Source: Serilophus lunatus
Taxonomy: Eukaryota > Chordata > Aves > Passeriformes > Eurylaimidae
Direction: 5' to 3'
Length of the DNA: 64,000 nucleotides
NCBI GenBank assembly: GCA_013399895.1
Contig: VXBA01004393.1
Span: 62,001-126,000, forward strand
The translations under genes and the position numbers were made by a program. The notes beneath the pieces are model-generated. The model was not told where the DNA came from, did not search any database, and saw only the letters and a list, made by a program, of their open reading frames with translations. Of the stretch, positions 27,701 through 39,400 are shown one piece after another (within the stretch, counting starts at the first letter, position 1; each line of letters begins with the position of its first letter).

Positions 27701-30700
27701 GCCAAATTTAGAAATCTAACTCAACATTTCAATTGTTAAAACGCTTGGCTTTTACTTCTCTGCTCAGAAACAAATTTGTACCATTACAGCTATATTCATC
27801 ATACCCTTTCCCATTTGTTTTCTGCCAATGCTTAACCCGAGGAATTTGACAGAGGAAGTGAAACACAAGAGCAGTCACCAGTGGTGATGATCTGTCCCCA
27901 AAGCCTGATTCAGTGAATTGAACTCATCCATTCAGAGAACAGAAACATTCAATAAGACATGTGGGCCCATCTTTTAAGGTATTTAGGTCCTTAACCATTA
28001 ATGTTTCCAGTGTCTGCTAGGTGTTCAGGCACTTTCAAAAGCAGGATCTGCCTGGTCCGTGAAAAACTGCTTGCTCTGGAACATTCAAGCAAACTTTCAT
28101 GGAAAAGCTTACCTCTGCAGTTACATTGTGATCAATGATGTGGGTTAGGATTAATTTCAACTAATTTTGGCCATGGAAAATCAAATGTCTCATCTAAGCT
28201 ACTCACCCGGGCTATCTCTACAGCAAAGGAGAGCAGGATCTCTAGAGAGTGAATCAATCCACCCAATTTCAACATCTGTCTTTGGGATTAGGTGACTTCT
28301 CTTCTTGCTGCCTTAACTGTAAGAAAACCTGAGAAAGTAGTTTAGGGTAAACACTTAGGTGACTGAAGTAAGGTGAAATAAATCCCTGTCACTCTGAGCA
28401 CTTTTAGGTAATGAATAATTTCAGGATATTTTAATTTGCTTGCAGACACTTCAAGAACAGAAAATGAGGTAAAATTAGTCGTGTGGTTAATTCATTATGT
28501 ATAATTCCCCTAGCTAGAATCAGGGCAGAAGCCAGCCCAATAAGTCTAACCTCATGACTCCCATTGACATTTTTACAATTTGAAGAAAGCAGACAACTCC
28601 CCCAAATTGCCTTTTCACCTAGTCCCATGAACCAATTTCAGGTCCATGACTAAAAATGCTGAGCTTGCATGGAGGTTTGAACCAGAACTTTTGCTGTTTA
28701 TAGCAATGCAGACAAAATTACTGTTAATGACCATTGTGAAATATTTAGAAAAGTGCATCGGGACCTGTCTCAAAGCACACACACTCCCAAAAGAAAATCC
28801 ATCCATCCAGAAGGATAGGCTTGAAATAAAACTTGTGCTTATTTCTATATGATGTTGAAACAAGAGGTAATCTTATCAAGAGAAAGTGAAGGATGGGGCA
28901 AAAATATTTTATTGCCAAGCCAACTTCAACTTTTAACCATCCTACTTGCTTTGGGAGGTGAATGTTGCTTAAAAACTTTGCATATGTATACAGTAATTGC
29001 CCACAAAATGTGCTTGCTGGACTTGTGCCACACAACAGCACCTATTAGTCTCTTGGAGCTATTGGTAGAGCTGTTTTCTACCCACTCTAACTCCTTTCCT
29101 TGTATGAAGGGCTTGGAGATCTGACTGCAGATACTGTGGATGACCTTCATCCTTGCTGTGTACTGTATCACTGTCCCTGGTCCAAACATATCCCAAATGC
29201 AGAGCTAGATATTCAGAGGAGCTATTGGGCTTCCCTAATTCGGGATGGATCCCACAGAGAGCAGTTGGGAACCTCCTGCCCGTGCTATTGTATCCTGTGG
29301 CACTGGTGAACCTTCTGTGGGTGGCCAGCAGTAATATTCCAGGGTGCTTAAAAACACACCACAAAACCTCTCTTGGTTTTGAACCTTTGTGTCTTCGCTG
29401 ATGAAGCATCCCCTTGGTCCCTGACCTGAGGTCAATGACTTTAAAGGACATTAACTAGCATTGACTGAGAGATTTGCTAAAGGTCAAGGCTTGAATAATT
29501 CAAGCCCCATAAAGATTTCACTAAAGTCGAGGCCCTCTGGGCAAGTACCTAGTTCACGTGGGCAGGGTGTCCATGTGTCCCTGACAAATGGGGATGGTGC
29601 TGCTTTCACAAGTCGTCTGGGGAGGCTTGTATGGGAGCTGTATATCTCAATAATCCTGCATGAGGATTCTACAATGAAGTGAGATGGCCAAAGACAGTGG
29701 CAAGAGAGAAGGAGAGTCTGTTTTGTTGGCAGAACCTGTGTGCACTTTTTACATTCAACTTCTGCAGCTGTTATGATGACTGCAGTTTGCATAGGTATCC
29801 CACCTCTGCTGACCATCCTTTGGTTGGAGCTAGCAGCCACAATAGCTGCATCTTCCTGTATGTTGTTAACCGCTAAAGGAAATCCACAATGCAGAACATG
29901 CTGTTATTCCTGTTCCTAGCAAAAAAGCATCCCTAAAGTGCAACAGGATAATTTCATAGTCAGTGGTTAACTTGTATTCAGAGCATGTCTTAATGGATGG
30001 CATGTTCTGCCTGGTGTCACCCTGTTCCTTTGAAAGGAGCACAGCAATGACTGGAGGGTGTATTTTGAGCTCTATACTAAAATCCAGTCTGAAAATAGCA
30101 TTGAGATGGAGAGCATATGTGTCTCGGAAGAGCCTGTCATTTCATCCCCTTCAGGAAAGACTGTTGACTTCAAGGAGTTATAGGCCAAGACTTAAGCATC
30201 CAACAGATCTAAAAAACACAAAAACCACTCTACATTATTGTATAAGTAAGTCCTAACTGGGGCTCCAGCGCCGGGCTACGTCTCTCTCAGTGGTGCTGAG
30301 TCCTGGGGTCATTTCGGAGTTGAGGTAATGCCAAGTGGAATTCTGCACAAACGGGGAAATGGTGGAGGTCCTGGAGCAGGGATGCTGCCTTCCCAAACTG
30401 GTAGGTCTTCACAGAAGCCTGTGCCTGCTCCAAGGTTTCTGAAAAAAATGGAGAAAAAAGTGCTAGCTAGGTTAGGACACAGCTGAAGGTGAATGAGGTC
30501 TTGCGTAATTAGATGCCAAAGTGAAATGTGTCAAGACTTTACCTTTCTTTGGTGGATGTGGCTGAGGAGCAGCTTTTCTGTGTCCACACCAGGCTTTGCA
30601 GGTTCACTGTATGATACAAGCTCAGTCCCACTAATGCATGGAAATAGACCAACAGGCTTCAGTGAGACTATCCATATGAGTAAGAGCTACTTAAATGAGT

Positions 30701-31809
30701 AATTGTTAGCAGTCTTTGTGTCTCTGTTATTTTAACTTTGAGTAATTCAGGAATTACTGTAGATGTATCCTTATGATGACAGTTGTTTCAATGTTTTCAT
30801 TCAAAGCTCTTCCAAAAAACAGGTGATGCTATCTAAAAAGGGCATTTTATAAATGAAGCAGACAGTCATTTGAAATTGGGTTTCCTTTGTTTGCTGTTAA
30901 TAACAAAAGCGTATCTCTTTATTTGAAATTTCTCCTTTTTTTAACTCTGCTGAAGCATAGAAAGGATTCACAGGGCTTTGTGCAGGGCTGGGGCCAGAGC
31001 TAGCTCCAGCACCAGCTGGTCATAAAGCTACAAATGTGGATCTATACACTTTAAAAATCAAGTGAATTGCCTAGACAATCATTGAAATGGCTTTTGGTTC
31101 AGTTCCATGTAAAAAAAATATTTTGAAAGTTTGACCTGGTGTTATAGGGACTTTTTTCAATTCTTTTAAGAGTAATCCCAGTTTACCTTTTCTTATTTTT
31201 TTTTTTTTCCCCTTCAGGTTCAACCCCTTTTATCACACTAAAGTGCCAATCAATATTGTGAGATAGATGTTACATCTTAGGTTTTTATAACATTACTTGT
31301 CCCAGGAGGGATACTGTATCTTTAAGGAAATGGACCCGATATCCTGTTTCTGAAGGATTAAAACACTTTAAAGAGACAGAAGAGGCTGTAAACCCCTATC
31401 ATATTCTTATTCTCTCTTCATTATCTTGTCCAGTATCTATCCCTGCTGAGTAAATCTGGTTGTGTGTTTCTCCAAAGTGGTCATAAGAAGAAATTTATTT
31501 ACTTCTCTTTGCACTGGAGGGGCATTACTGGGTTTCAAGGCTCTCTGAAGTAATAAAGATTTTGCAGTGTGTGCAGAAGGAGCAGAAATTCAGAACTTCT
31601 TTTCCCCCTCTGAGGTCGTTTGGCCAGCCTAAAGGGGAGACACTTCTCATTTTCTGACAGGCTTTATTTCCGTAAGATTTTCCAATTAGCAGGAAAAGGT
31701 CACACTAATGTTAGTGCTGTGTGGAGGAAGGGGGATCCTACTATGCAAACAGAGATCTCCTTGAAAGGACAATATAAAAATACTGTATTTTCCTTTATTT
31801 CTTTATTAA
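18757..31809. other. long non-coding stretch, no gene recognised
   Basis: Thirteen kilobases without a supportable gene. An A-rich run lies at 21851-21871 and a G-rich stretch at about 22076-22100. The frame at 22146-22433 (95 codons) and the minus-strand frame at 29059-29451 (130 codons) resemble no protein family I know. At 31188-31215 a T/C tract ending in CAG looks like a 3' splice site, but no open exon follows convincingly. Confidence 0.55.
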
Positions 31810-31849
31810 ACCTGGGAGGGGAGAGGTGTGGAAGTGGGCATGCCAGAGC

Positions 31850-32760
31850 CTGTGTGTGTTTGCCGGAGAGGGGAGGGAGGGCTCCCTCTGGCCTGGGATC
31901 AGCACTTTCACTCAGTTTCTGGACCTCGCTTTTCTCTGAAACAGCAAATTGCATTCACTCTCTTGTCTGTGTGTTTGTCCACCTGGGTGGAAAACAGGCA
32001 GCCCGATAGATTTCCAGCCTGCCAGTGCTCTGTGAGAGGGAGCGACAGGGACGAAGAGCGAGGAGACGATACGCACATAACACAGCTTTCCTCCTGCTCC
32101 CGATCAATTCTGAAGAGGAATTGGGGGTGGGGTCTATTTTGGATGATTGGTTTGGGGATATTTAATCAAACTGAGCTGAAAACAAACAACGCTGACTGCA
32201 AGCTTTCACCCCTCCCCGCTCTTTGAGCCCTGCTAGAAGCATCTCTCTGAAGCTTTCCTGGTAGCTTTTGTTTTTCACACTGGCTGCGTGTGTGTCCCCA
32301 TGCAAGTGCATGCCAAAAGCACAAGAACTTTTTCCAACGAGGTGAAGAGCTGGGAGGTGTCAGGACTTGCTTGCAGTCAGCTTTCAAAGAAGCCTCACAT
32401 TCTTCCTCCTCACAGGCAAGCATCTGTCTCTATTTTTATAGCCCGAGAACAGCCGTGGCCCTAACTTGTGCCCCTTTCTCCACAGAGGGGCCGTAGCATT
32501 TAAATTTGGCTACGGGCATGAGGAGAGGCAGGTGCACAAGTCTGGAATCTCTCTGCAGGCGTTGAACCGGTCCAGCTCCTCTCCAGCATATTTCCTCTTT
32601 AAACACATAACTGGCTTTGCAGCCAGGGAGCTGGAAACCATCTCAGGAGTCAATTTGGACTTGAAGATGTTGTATTAGGGCAAATGGAGCAGAGTTCGGC
32701 AGCCTGCTGACACCCCGGGGCAGACAATTGTTGCTGTGAGCGGTTCATGGGAAATAGGAA
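31850..32760. promoter_or_regulatory. CpG-enriched, promoter- or first-exon-like region
   Basis: CpG is almost absent in the flanks but frequent here: about seven occur in the 40 bases around 32041-32080, and more at 32215, 32286, 32338, 32443-32454, 32491, 32514, 32560-32567, 32697, 32716 and 32740. The block is GC-richer than its surroundings and includes G-rich runs at 31864-31876. A TATA-like TATTTTTATA lies at 32430-32439, followed by a pyrimidine-rich stretch ending in CTCCACAG at 32483. Such composition is typical of vertebrate promoters, 5' untranslated exons or CpG-rich enhancers. Overlapping frames of 129 and 132 codons cross the block but match nothing, which is expected of GC-rich sequence. 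Strand and start site are not determined. Confidence 0.4.
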
Positions 32761-32793
32761 ATCTATTCATTTTAGACTGTAACTTGCTGAACA

Positions 32794-32825
32794 ACACACA
32801 TGCACACATTCGTGTGCATGTGTGT
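32794..32825. repeat. perfect inverted repeat, 14-bp arms, 4-nt loop
   Basis: ACACACATGCACAC (32794-32807) and GTGTGCATGTGTGT (32812-32825) are exact reverse complements around ATTC. The pair could extrude as a cruciform. It abuts a TG/TA dinucleotide tract. Confidence 0.95.
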
Positions 32826-32838
32826 GTATATATATACA
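32819..32838 (+). repeat. TG/TA microsatellite
   Basis: A short run of TG units passes into TA units (TGTGTGTATATATATACATA-like). It overlaps the right arm of the inverted repeat and is likely length-variable between individuals. Confidence 0.85.
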
Positions 32839-33057
32839 TAGTCACCAGAGAATTATTTCACAGGAAATTAAATATTTGCAGTTCTCCCACACCATTTCAT
32901 ATCTTGCCAATTCCCATAACCCCCTTTTCAGATCACCAATCCATGCTGGAGCCCAGAAACTGTCTATCATAACCAGAAGTTTATACACTGGGAAACATTT
33001 CTGCACCAAATCCTTCACTGGACTAAGTTGGCAGGATGCCACCAAAATCAGAGCCAT

Positions 33058-33095
33058 CACAGTGATTTACGCCAGCTGCGGATCCAGCCCAGGGA
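33058..33095. repeat. possible second relic of the ancient amniote repeat
   Basis: AGTGATTTACGCCAGCTG followed by CGGATCCAGCCC resembles the GATTTACACCAGCTG / GGATCTGGCCC core also hinted at around 4957-5035. Only some 35 bases are recognisable, so this is a tentative call. Confidence 0.35.
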
Positions 33096-36000
33096 AATGT
33101 GAACAACTCAGTGAGCTTTGTGCATTGGGAAGTTACACCGTGAGTCCCTGAGATAGTAAAAGCTAAAATATCCTGATCTCCCAAGGAGCTGATCTGAATA
33201 ATATTTTTTTCATCCGCATTAAGCAGTAAGCTTAGGCTGCAGCATGAAAATCATCCCTTCCTTTTTGTTGAAAAGTGGTGTTTTATCTTCCCTGAGTTTC
33301 CACTCTGACATTTATTCCAAATGACAATTAACTTTCCTTTCCCATTAATCAAAAGTAATTCTCTTTCTGACAGTGCTTGGCACTGGTATGTGTCCGGACA
33401 TGTGTGTAACTCTGCAGTCCTTTCCACTGGAGGGACTCTCTCTTTTTGTAGGGGGGCAGAGATCCTCCCCTGTGATATCCCTATGAGAAAAGCTGCCGCG
33501 GGAGGGCACTTTGTGGATTTAGGTGAGACACGGACTCGTGGGGAAGCACTGGGGGCAGGACTTGAGCTGGATAGGAGCATGAGGAAGGATGGTGGCTCCT
33601 TGGGAGCAGGGAAATCCAGTGCTGTTGGCTTTCAGTGAGCAGCTTGCAGTCTCAGATAACAGCATGAAGCAGAGAGACAAAGCACGTTTCCCTTCGCTGC
33701 CTCCTCCTTTCCTATTCAGAGCTGGAGCACCCGGAGAGCCAGCAGAGCAGCTGTCAGGCATTTTACCCACCTGCACTTTCCCCTTGTTCAGGTACCTGCC
33801 ATGTCTCCTCCAGCTCTTTCCTCAGAGACAAACCAACTTTAGTCCTAATCACAGAAATCTAGGTAATAAATACCTTTTACTTGAAGTTTGCAGGGTCTGA
33901 TGCTCCTCCAGATCCCCTGCAGAAACACAAGGTGATCTCTTGTTCGTGCTGGAGCGGATGGCAGTGCTCCCATTTGCTCTAGTGCACAGGATCAGACTTC
34001 ATAGGGGATTTCTGGGGAAGTATTTCAGTTGAGAGAAATAACCAGGGTCATACTCTGGTGAGAGAAAAAAACAACAAAAACCAAAAAACAAAACAAAACA
34101 ATTTTCTTTCTTGTTTAAATATGAAGCAGCAATGTTGCTTGATTAATTTTTTTTGGTAGCCATAAAAGAGAAACCTGTTTTAATAATAACTGATTTTACC
34201 CAGTGTCTGAGTGTATGATTCATCAGTGAAACCAAGAAAATTGTATAAATAGTTGTTTAACCTTAGAAATATAAATTAACTTTCATAATAACCCTCAAAA
34301 TAGCCATGTCTGCTTTAACACGGTTTGGAGAGGTGTTAGCTGATGCACAGGGATGCTCCACGAGTCACTAATTGAGTCAAGTGCAGAATCTCAAACACTC
34401 ATTATCAGAGTTGTCTGTAGGTCTGCTTGTGTCTTGAGGTAAACTGAAAACCTGCAAAAAATATGCAAAAGGGCTTGTGATCAGCGAAGCTGAGATTTCT
34501 ATTCTGATTTTAATATTCTGTTCACATGCTGGAATTCATTCAGCAGCTCATGGTGGAGGTGCAAAGGTATCAAGCTCCAAGGGGGAGGCACCTTCCAAAA
34601 ACATTAACATTCTCACCGATTCAATAAATCAGAAACTTAAACCCCAAAGGTGTTTGCTTAGGGCCTGGCACCTAAATTTGGTCTATGTTTGCAAACTCAT
34701 ACTTATTTCCCTTTCATGTACATTAGCTGCATGCAGGCAACACTTGATTTGCAGTGAAGTTCAGAAAAATGAATGTTTGGTCCATAGTTGGAATGTGTTG
34801 CATGGCTGTGGTGATTTGTGATAAGTGGCTGTGCTTTGGAGACAGATAAATTTAATAAACACTCAGGGGATATAAAATAAATTAATCCCTACTGTTTATA
34901 GGATAAGACATGGTGTTTAATAACATTAATGCTGTTATACAGAGTAGTCAAGAGCATATCAACATTTTGTTTTTATCTAGACCATACAAACTTATGGATA
35001 CTAGAAAGAACACATTTAGCACCAGATATAGCTGTAGGGTGACCCCAAGCCAGAAAAACTGAATGCCATTCAGTCCTCTGGTGGCTGGATCTGGCAGTCA
35101 GTCCCTGGTGGAACTGATGCCTTCCCAAGCTTTCAGGCGTGAGTTTGCATTTTTACTTTCCTATACAAAATTCAGCTATTTGTAAAGCTTAAACCTTGGC
35201 GTGTCCACTTGCTCAGCAGGCACAGGCAACAGCCTCCTGCACTCCCCTGCAGAGCATGGCCAGAACTCCATGCTGAGGTAGCATCCAACTGAGGACTTGA
35301 TGGGACTTTGTTATTTAGCTGAGCTGGTGGTTAATAAAAACAAAGCCAGACCAGATGTGGAAACCTGCTGGAGAAACTGGATCGTTTTAAAGATTCAGCA
35401 GCTTGTGGGACTGTGAGAATCCCTCTGCTGCAGGACCACCCCAAACCTTTTTCGTTGTGTGTATGGCAGCTTTGAAAATGCGTTTGACATCTTCTAGTCA
35501 TTAAAGCCATGCAAGGGTGCACTCTTTGCTTTTTAGTACAGTGAATGTTTTAAAGAATGGGGCTTTTTTTCAGGGAATATATAAAAACCCATGAAGGGCG
35601 CATATGTAATATCATTTAAAAAATCAAGCAGATGATTCCTGCTGGGTAATTCAGCATCGCTGGTACCACCTTGAAAACACAATATTGACAGCTACTTTAC
35701 AAATAATTGACTTATCTGAACCAACATGGGGAAAACCCAAATGCTATTATATTTTCTGTATAAGTACATTGATGTTGGTCATTTTTTCATTATGCCTCTA
35801 AGAAAATTTATTTCTTGCTGTTATAATACATGCAAACAAGCAGAGAGAGATTTGCATTGAGTTGGCATTATTTTTGTTAGGGCTGCCAAAACTGGGGCTC
35901 TCTGCAAGTGATGTGTTTCACATTGCAACATTCCTCTAAAATCTTGCAGAACTAAATAAATAATGGCACCGTGGATGAAACTGGAGAAACTGAGCAATGC

Positions 36001-37980
36001 TTAAGCCAGGTGCCCAGAATTTCTATCCAGGCTGCCAGATTTTCAGCAAATTAAACTTTTCAGATCAAATTCTGTAGTCTTTATGAAATTTTGATGCTAA
36101 TAAAGCTTTGAATGGAATGAAGTTTTTGTCTTAACAGAGTGCCAGGGACTTTACATGTAACATCTCAGCCAGCACCTGTCAAAACCAGTGGAGAGACTAC
36201 TGCTGATTTTTATGATCACCAGTGAGGCCAATCTTGAGACCTCTTTGTTCCCTCCTCTTTGTTTGATCTGATTTCTCGTTGCCTCCTCCCGTCAGTGCAC
36301 AGCCTGCAGCATGGAGCCGCTGACCATGGTTTAGAGAAAATGTCTTCTGTTTTTCTTTGCCTTCTTGTGAATCTTGTCACTTATCCTTTAGTTATACAAT
36401 TATAACAGTTTACTTATAATTATGATAAATATAATTGCAGAGTTTGCTCATCAGCCTTATTTGCCACTAGAGTACCTGACTGCAGATAAAACACCTGTGT
36501 ATATACATCTCATAATGAAATTTTAAGTCTTGCCTAATTTCAGACACCTGCCTAAATTTTTTTAATGAATAAGGGTAGGTTCAGGAATATCCTTGCAACC
36601 ACTTACTTACTGAATTCAGGGTACTGAACTCAGGCTGAGGTATTGCTCTGTGAGCAGGAGGAAACATGTTTCTTCACAAAACGACTTCACATTCTTCAAA
36701 GAGGCTCAGAAAAAACTTCTAGCTTTACAGAGACTGTCTCTGGTACACTGACCTCTTAGCAGTGGCAGCCCACTAAGTATTGCTCTTGGCTGCAGTTCTC
36801 CCTAGTAATTAGTTTGGTTGGATGAACAGGCATTTTAGTGACTAGATCTCCATGCAGCAGTCTATCAGATCCAATCAGCTGGCTGTTTTCCATTCTCACT
36901 GACAGGTGGTTTTATGAGTAAAGTTAGTAGATGGTAACTTAAAACTGAAGAACTTGTTAAACAATGGCAGCTGGACCTTGGCCTCAAATGAAGAGAAAAG
37001 ATTACCTTACTTTATGAAGAATTGGCATGATGGTGGCTCTTCAAAAGCTGAATCACTCCTCTGGTGACACATGAAGAACTCTGTCACCTAAAGCATCATG
37101 GCAATTACAACTGAGCATAGGCTAAGGTGCCATGTAACCTTTGTTTTCTTATTGGGCCTGAGTGACTGGACAGACTCCGGAGCTGCAAAATTCAGTTCCA
37201 GATGCCTGAGTTGAGAAAGCATTTTCAGTCCTTTCCAGACAGAAAACTTTTCCAAGCTGCCTTTTGAATAGCATGAAAACTACTTTGGTCCACAAAGCTA
37301 AATATTATAAGATACACATTTTATATGCCTGGATCCTGGGATGGAAATTGAGAACCTGAAGATGAGCTGTCTTACCATAAAGGGGCAAAGAGCAAAAGGG
37401 GACCTGAACACAGGTGCAACACAGAATAGTCACTTGAAGACACCATGAAAAGTTAGCTGGAGTTTCACTTAGAAGAAGATCATGAAAATAGAGTAGGTGT
37501 TCACCCCTTGATGTCCATATGGTGTAGGTGTCTTACCGAGAGTTTCAGGGCTGTATTTAATTCCCAGTATTGGCAAGACAGTATCTTGTCTTCTTTCCAG
37601 AAAGTGGGAATCTTTGATCCTAGAACCTATGCCTTGGCTCTCCCTCTTCAGCCACTGATCTGCAGGAGGAATGTTTTCTAGGGCTTTGATTTTGGGTAAT
37701 GAATCTTGAATTCTTTTGCACTGAGAAGCCACCTAGCAAAGCACATGTGGGGTGGACTAGTCCAGGATGTGGTATAGAAAGTGCCTTCTTGAGATGTGGG
37801 ACACTTTCTTCCAGTACAGGGTGATGAATCTGGCCTGCCTACACACCATATGAAACTTCTAACCATAGTTTGGTACACAGTGTGCCTTCTTTGAAGAGAA
37901 GGAAACAGTAGTTTGTTTGTGACTTGATGAGTGTAACAAGTACAATTTGAGAAGTTCCAATCAGATTAAGCTTCTCAGGA
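33096..37980. other. non-coding stretch with CA-rich A tract
   Basis: No gene is supported. A low-complexity (CAAAA)n-like tract occupies 34063-34101. AT-rich, non-repetitive sequence around 35560-36130 and 36360-36560 has the texture of possible conserved elements. The 114-codon frame at 34477-34821 is unlike any known protein. Confidence 0.55.
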
Positions 37981-38020
37981 GAATGGGAGAGAATGGGAGA
38001 GAATGAGAGAGAATGGGAGG
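37981..38020 (+). repeat. 10-bp minisatellite, 4 units
   Basis: GAATGGGAGA is repeated four times head to tail. The third unit has an A for G at position 6 and the fourth ends in G instead of A. It may be length-polymorphic. Confidence 0.95.
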
Positions 38021-38919
38021 TCCTGTTTCTGCTCAAGTGCTCAGTCCAGGAGGGCTGAGAGTCTTTCAGGAAAGAGCAGGAGCAGAACTGGAGATGACTA
38101 AGGAAGAGTTATATCAGAAATTTATTTTAATGCCTCAAGAGCTTGGGAGCTTTCAGGCCTTAGGCACCTCATTTAACAGTCAGGCATCCAGCTTGTCTTT
38201 TTGGAGCTGATTCTTCCTGAATTAAGAGCCAAAGTACTGCAATATAAATAAATAATAAAATTAATAAAAAATAATAAAATTCAGTATTAAAATTGCCATT
38301 GGGAAAACCAATAAAAGAAAAAGCCACCAACCATGTAATGGCTACTTTTTACCACTTAACATACAGTTTAAATCTCTAAAGAGGAATAATAATACATTTA
38401 TTTCTGAAGTACCTGAAGTTGCCAAAGGCACTCAGGGTGCTCTGCAATATAAAACCATTTCTAAAAATAAATTAGCACATTAGAAAAAGTCTCTGTATAG
38501 GGAATGTACTTAGCGAGCAGGTGAAACATTTTTGATGGAACATGTTTCTCTTGGAAGAGGCTGGTCTGCTTGAACTGGATCAGGTTGAGGGGTTTTCCTG
38601 TGTGAAGCTAGGTTTTTTATTTCTGGGTTTTTTACAAAAAAAAACTTCCAGATGTGCCAGCTCTGAGGCTTCAATAAAAGGTAGATGGGAGAAGTTGTTG
38701 GGGATGGATCTCCTTGGCAATGCTCTGCAATGCTAGGGCTGCGTGTCCATGTGAGGCTGGGCTCCTTCGGAGCTCACCACCACCTTCCCTGGCTCCTTCC
38801 AGAAGCCTCTTGAGAGAGAAAAAATCTCTCCCAGCCAAGGAGATAGACTGGTATAGAACCAGTCCTTGTGCCATCTGAAACTCCCCAGGAATCCAGTAGT
38901 GCAGCTGGGACTGGAGGCG
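38021..38919. other. non-coding stretch with AAT-rich tract
   Basis: An (AATA)n/(AAT)n-like low-complexity tract fills 38239-38281. The rest is unremarkable, and overlapping open frames begin near 38671 as GC content rises toward the next block. Confidence 0.6.
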
Positions 38920-39400
38920 ACGGGGGTGCCCGGGCGCTGCCGGCTGTGCCCACCAGGCATCTGTCCCAGGCAAAAACCCCGTGGAGCGGCAGCGATGCTG
39001 CCTCAGCGTGGCTTTTTCTTGCCACAGCCAGCTGGCAAGGCCTCGGCATGGGGCCCCACTGGAAAGCAAGAAAGTAAAGCCAGGAAGAGGATTCCCAAGC
39101 CACAGAAAGGGGAGAAGAGGAGGAGGGTTTGTTGTTATTTGCAGTGGCTTCATTTGTATCGAAATTCCTTCCACAATGAGCTGTGCGTCTCCGGCGGCAG
39201 CTCTGGCCAGGATCCACAGGGATCAGCTGTTTGATATTTTTACGAGCGTCTCCCCCTCCCACCCATCAGTCGGATCCAGGCCGTGGTGATGCAACGCTTC
39301 TTGGAAAGCCACAATCTTCATCCGAAGCAGTTTTCAGAGGAGCTTCTTTAGAAAGTTAACTGTTGGAAACGGCCTCTGAGGGAACTGCGTTGTGCTTTCA
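38920..39400. promoter_or_regulatory. second CpG-enriched, regulatory-like patch
   Basis: CpGs cluster at 38918-38941 (five within about 25 bases), 38980-38993, 39005, 39044, 39188-39195, 39242-39247, 39270-39296, 39322 and 39370-39388, against a CpG-poor background. GC content is clearly higher than in the flanks. Four frames of 102-167 codons overlap here on both strands; they are mutually incompatible and match no family, as expected when GC-rich DNA has few stop codons. It may be an enhancer, an alternative promoter or an untranslated exon. Confidence 0.33.

Noticed and set aside
29059..29451. 130-codon minus-strand frame
   Set aside because: Overlaps several plus-strand frames and resembles no protein family.
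31620..32226. Overlapping 129- and 132-codon frames in the CpG block
   Set aside because: Composition is biased and no family is recognised; more likely untranslated or regulatory sequence.
32300..32464. 54-codon ATG frame at the 3' side of the CpG block
   Set aside because: Short, unrecognised, with no support for a start context beyond position; not called as a gene.
38671..39289. Overlapping frames of 167, 162, 122 and 102 codons
   Set aside because: They are mutually incompatible on both strands; long frames are expected where CpG and GC are high. No recognisable protein.
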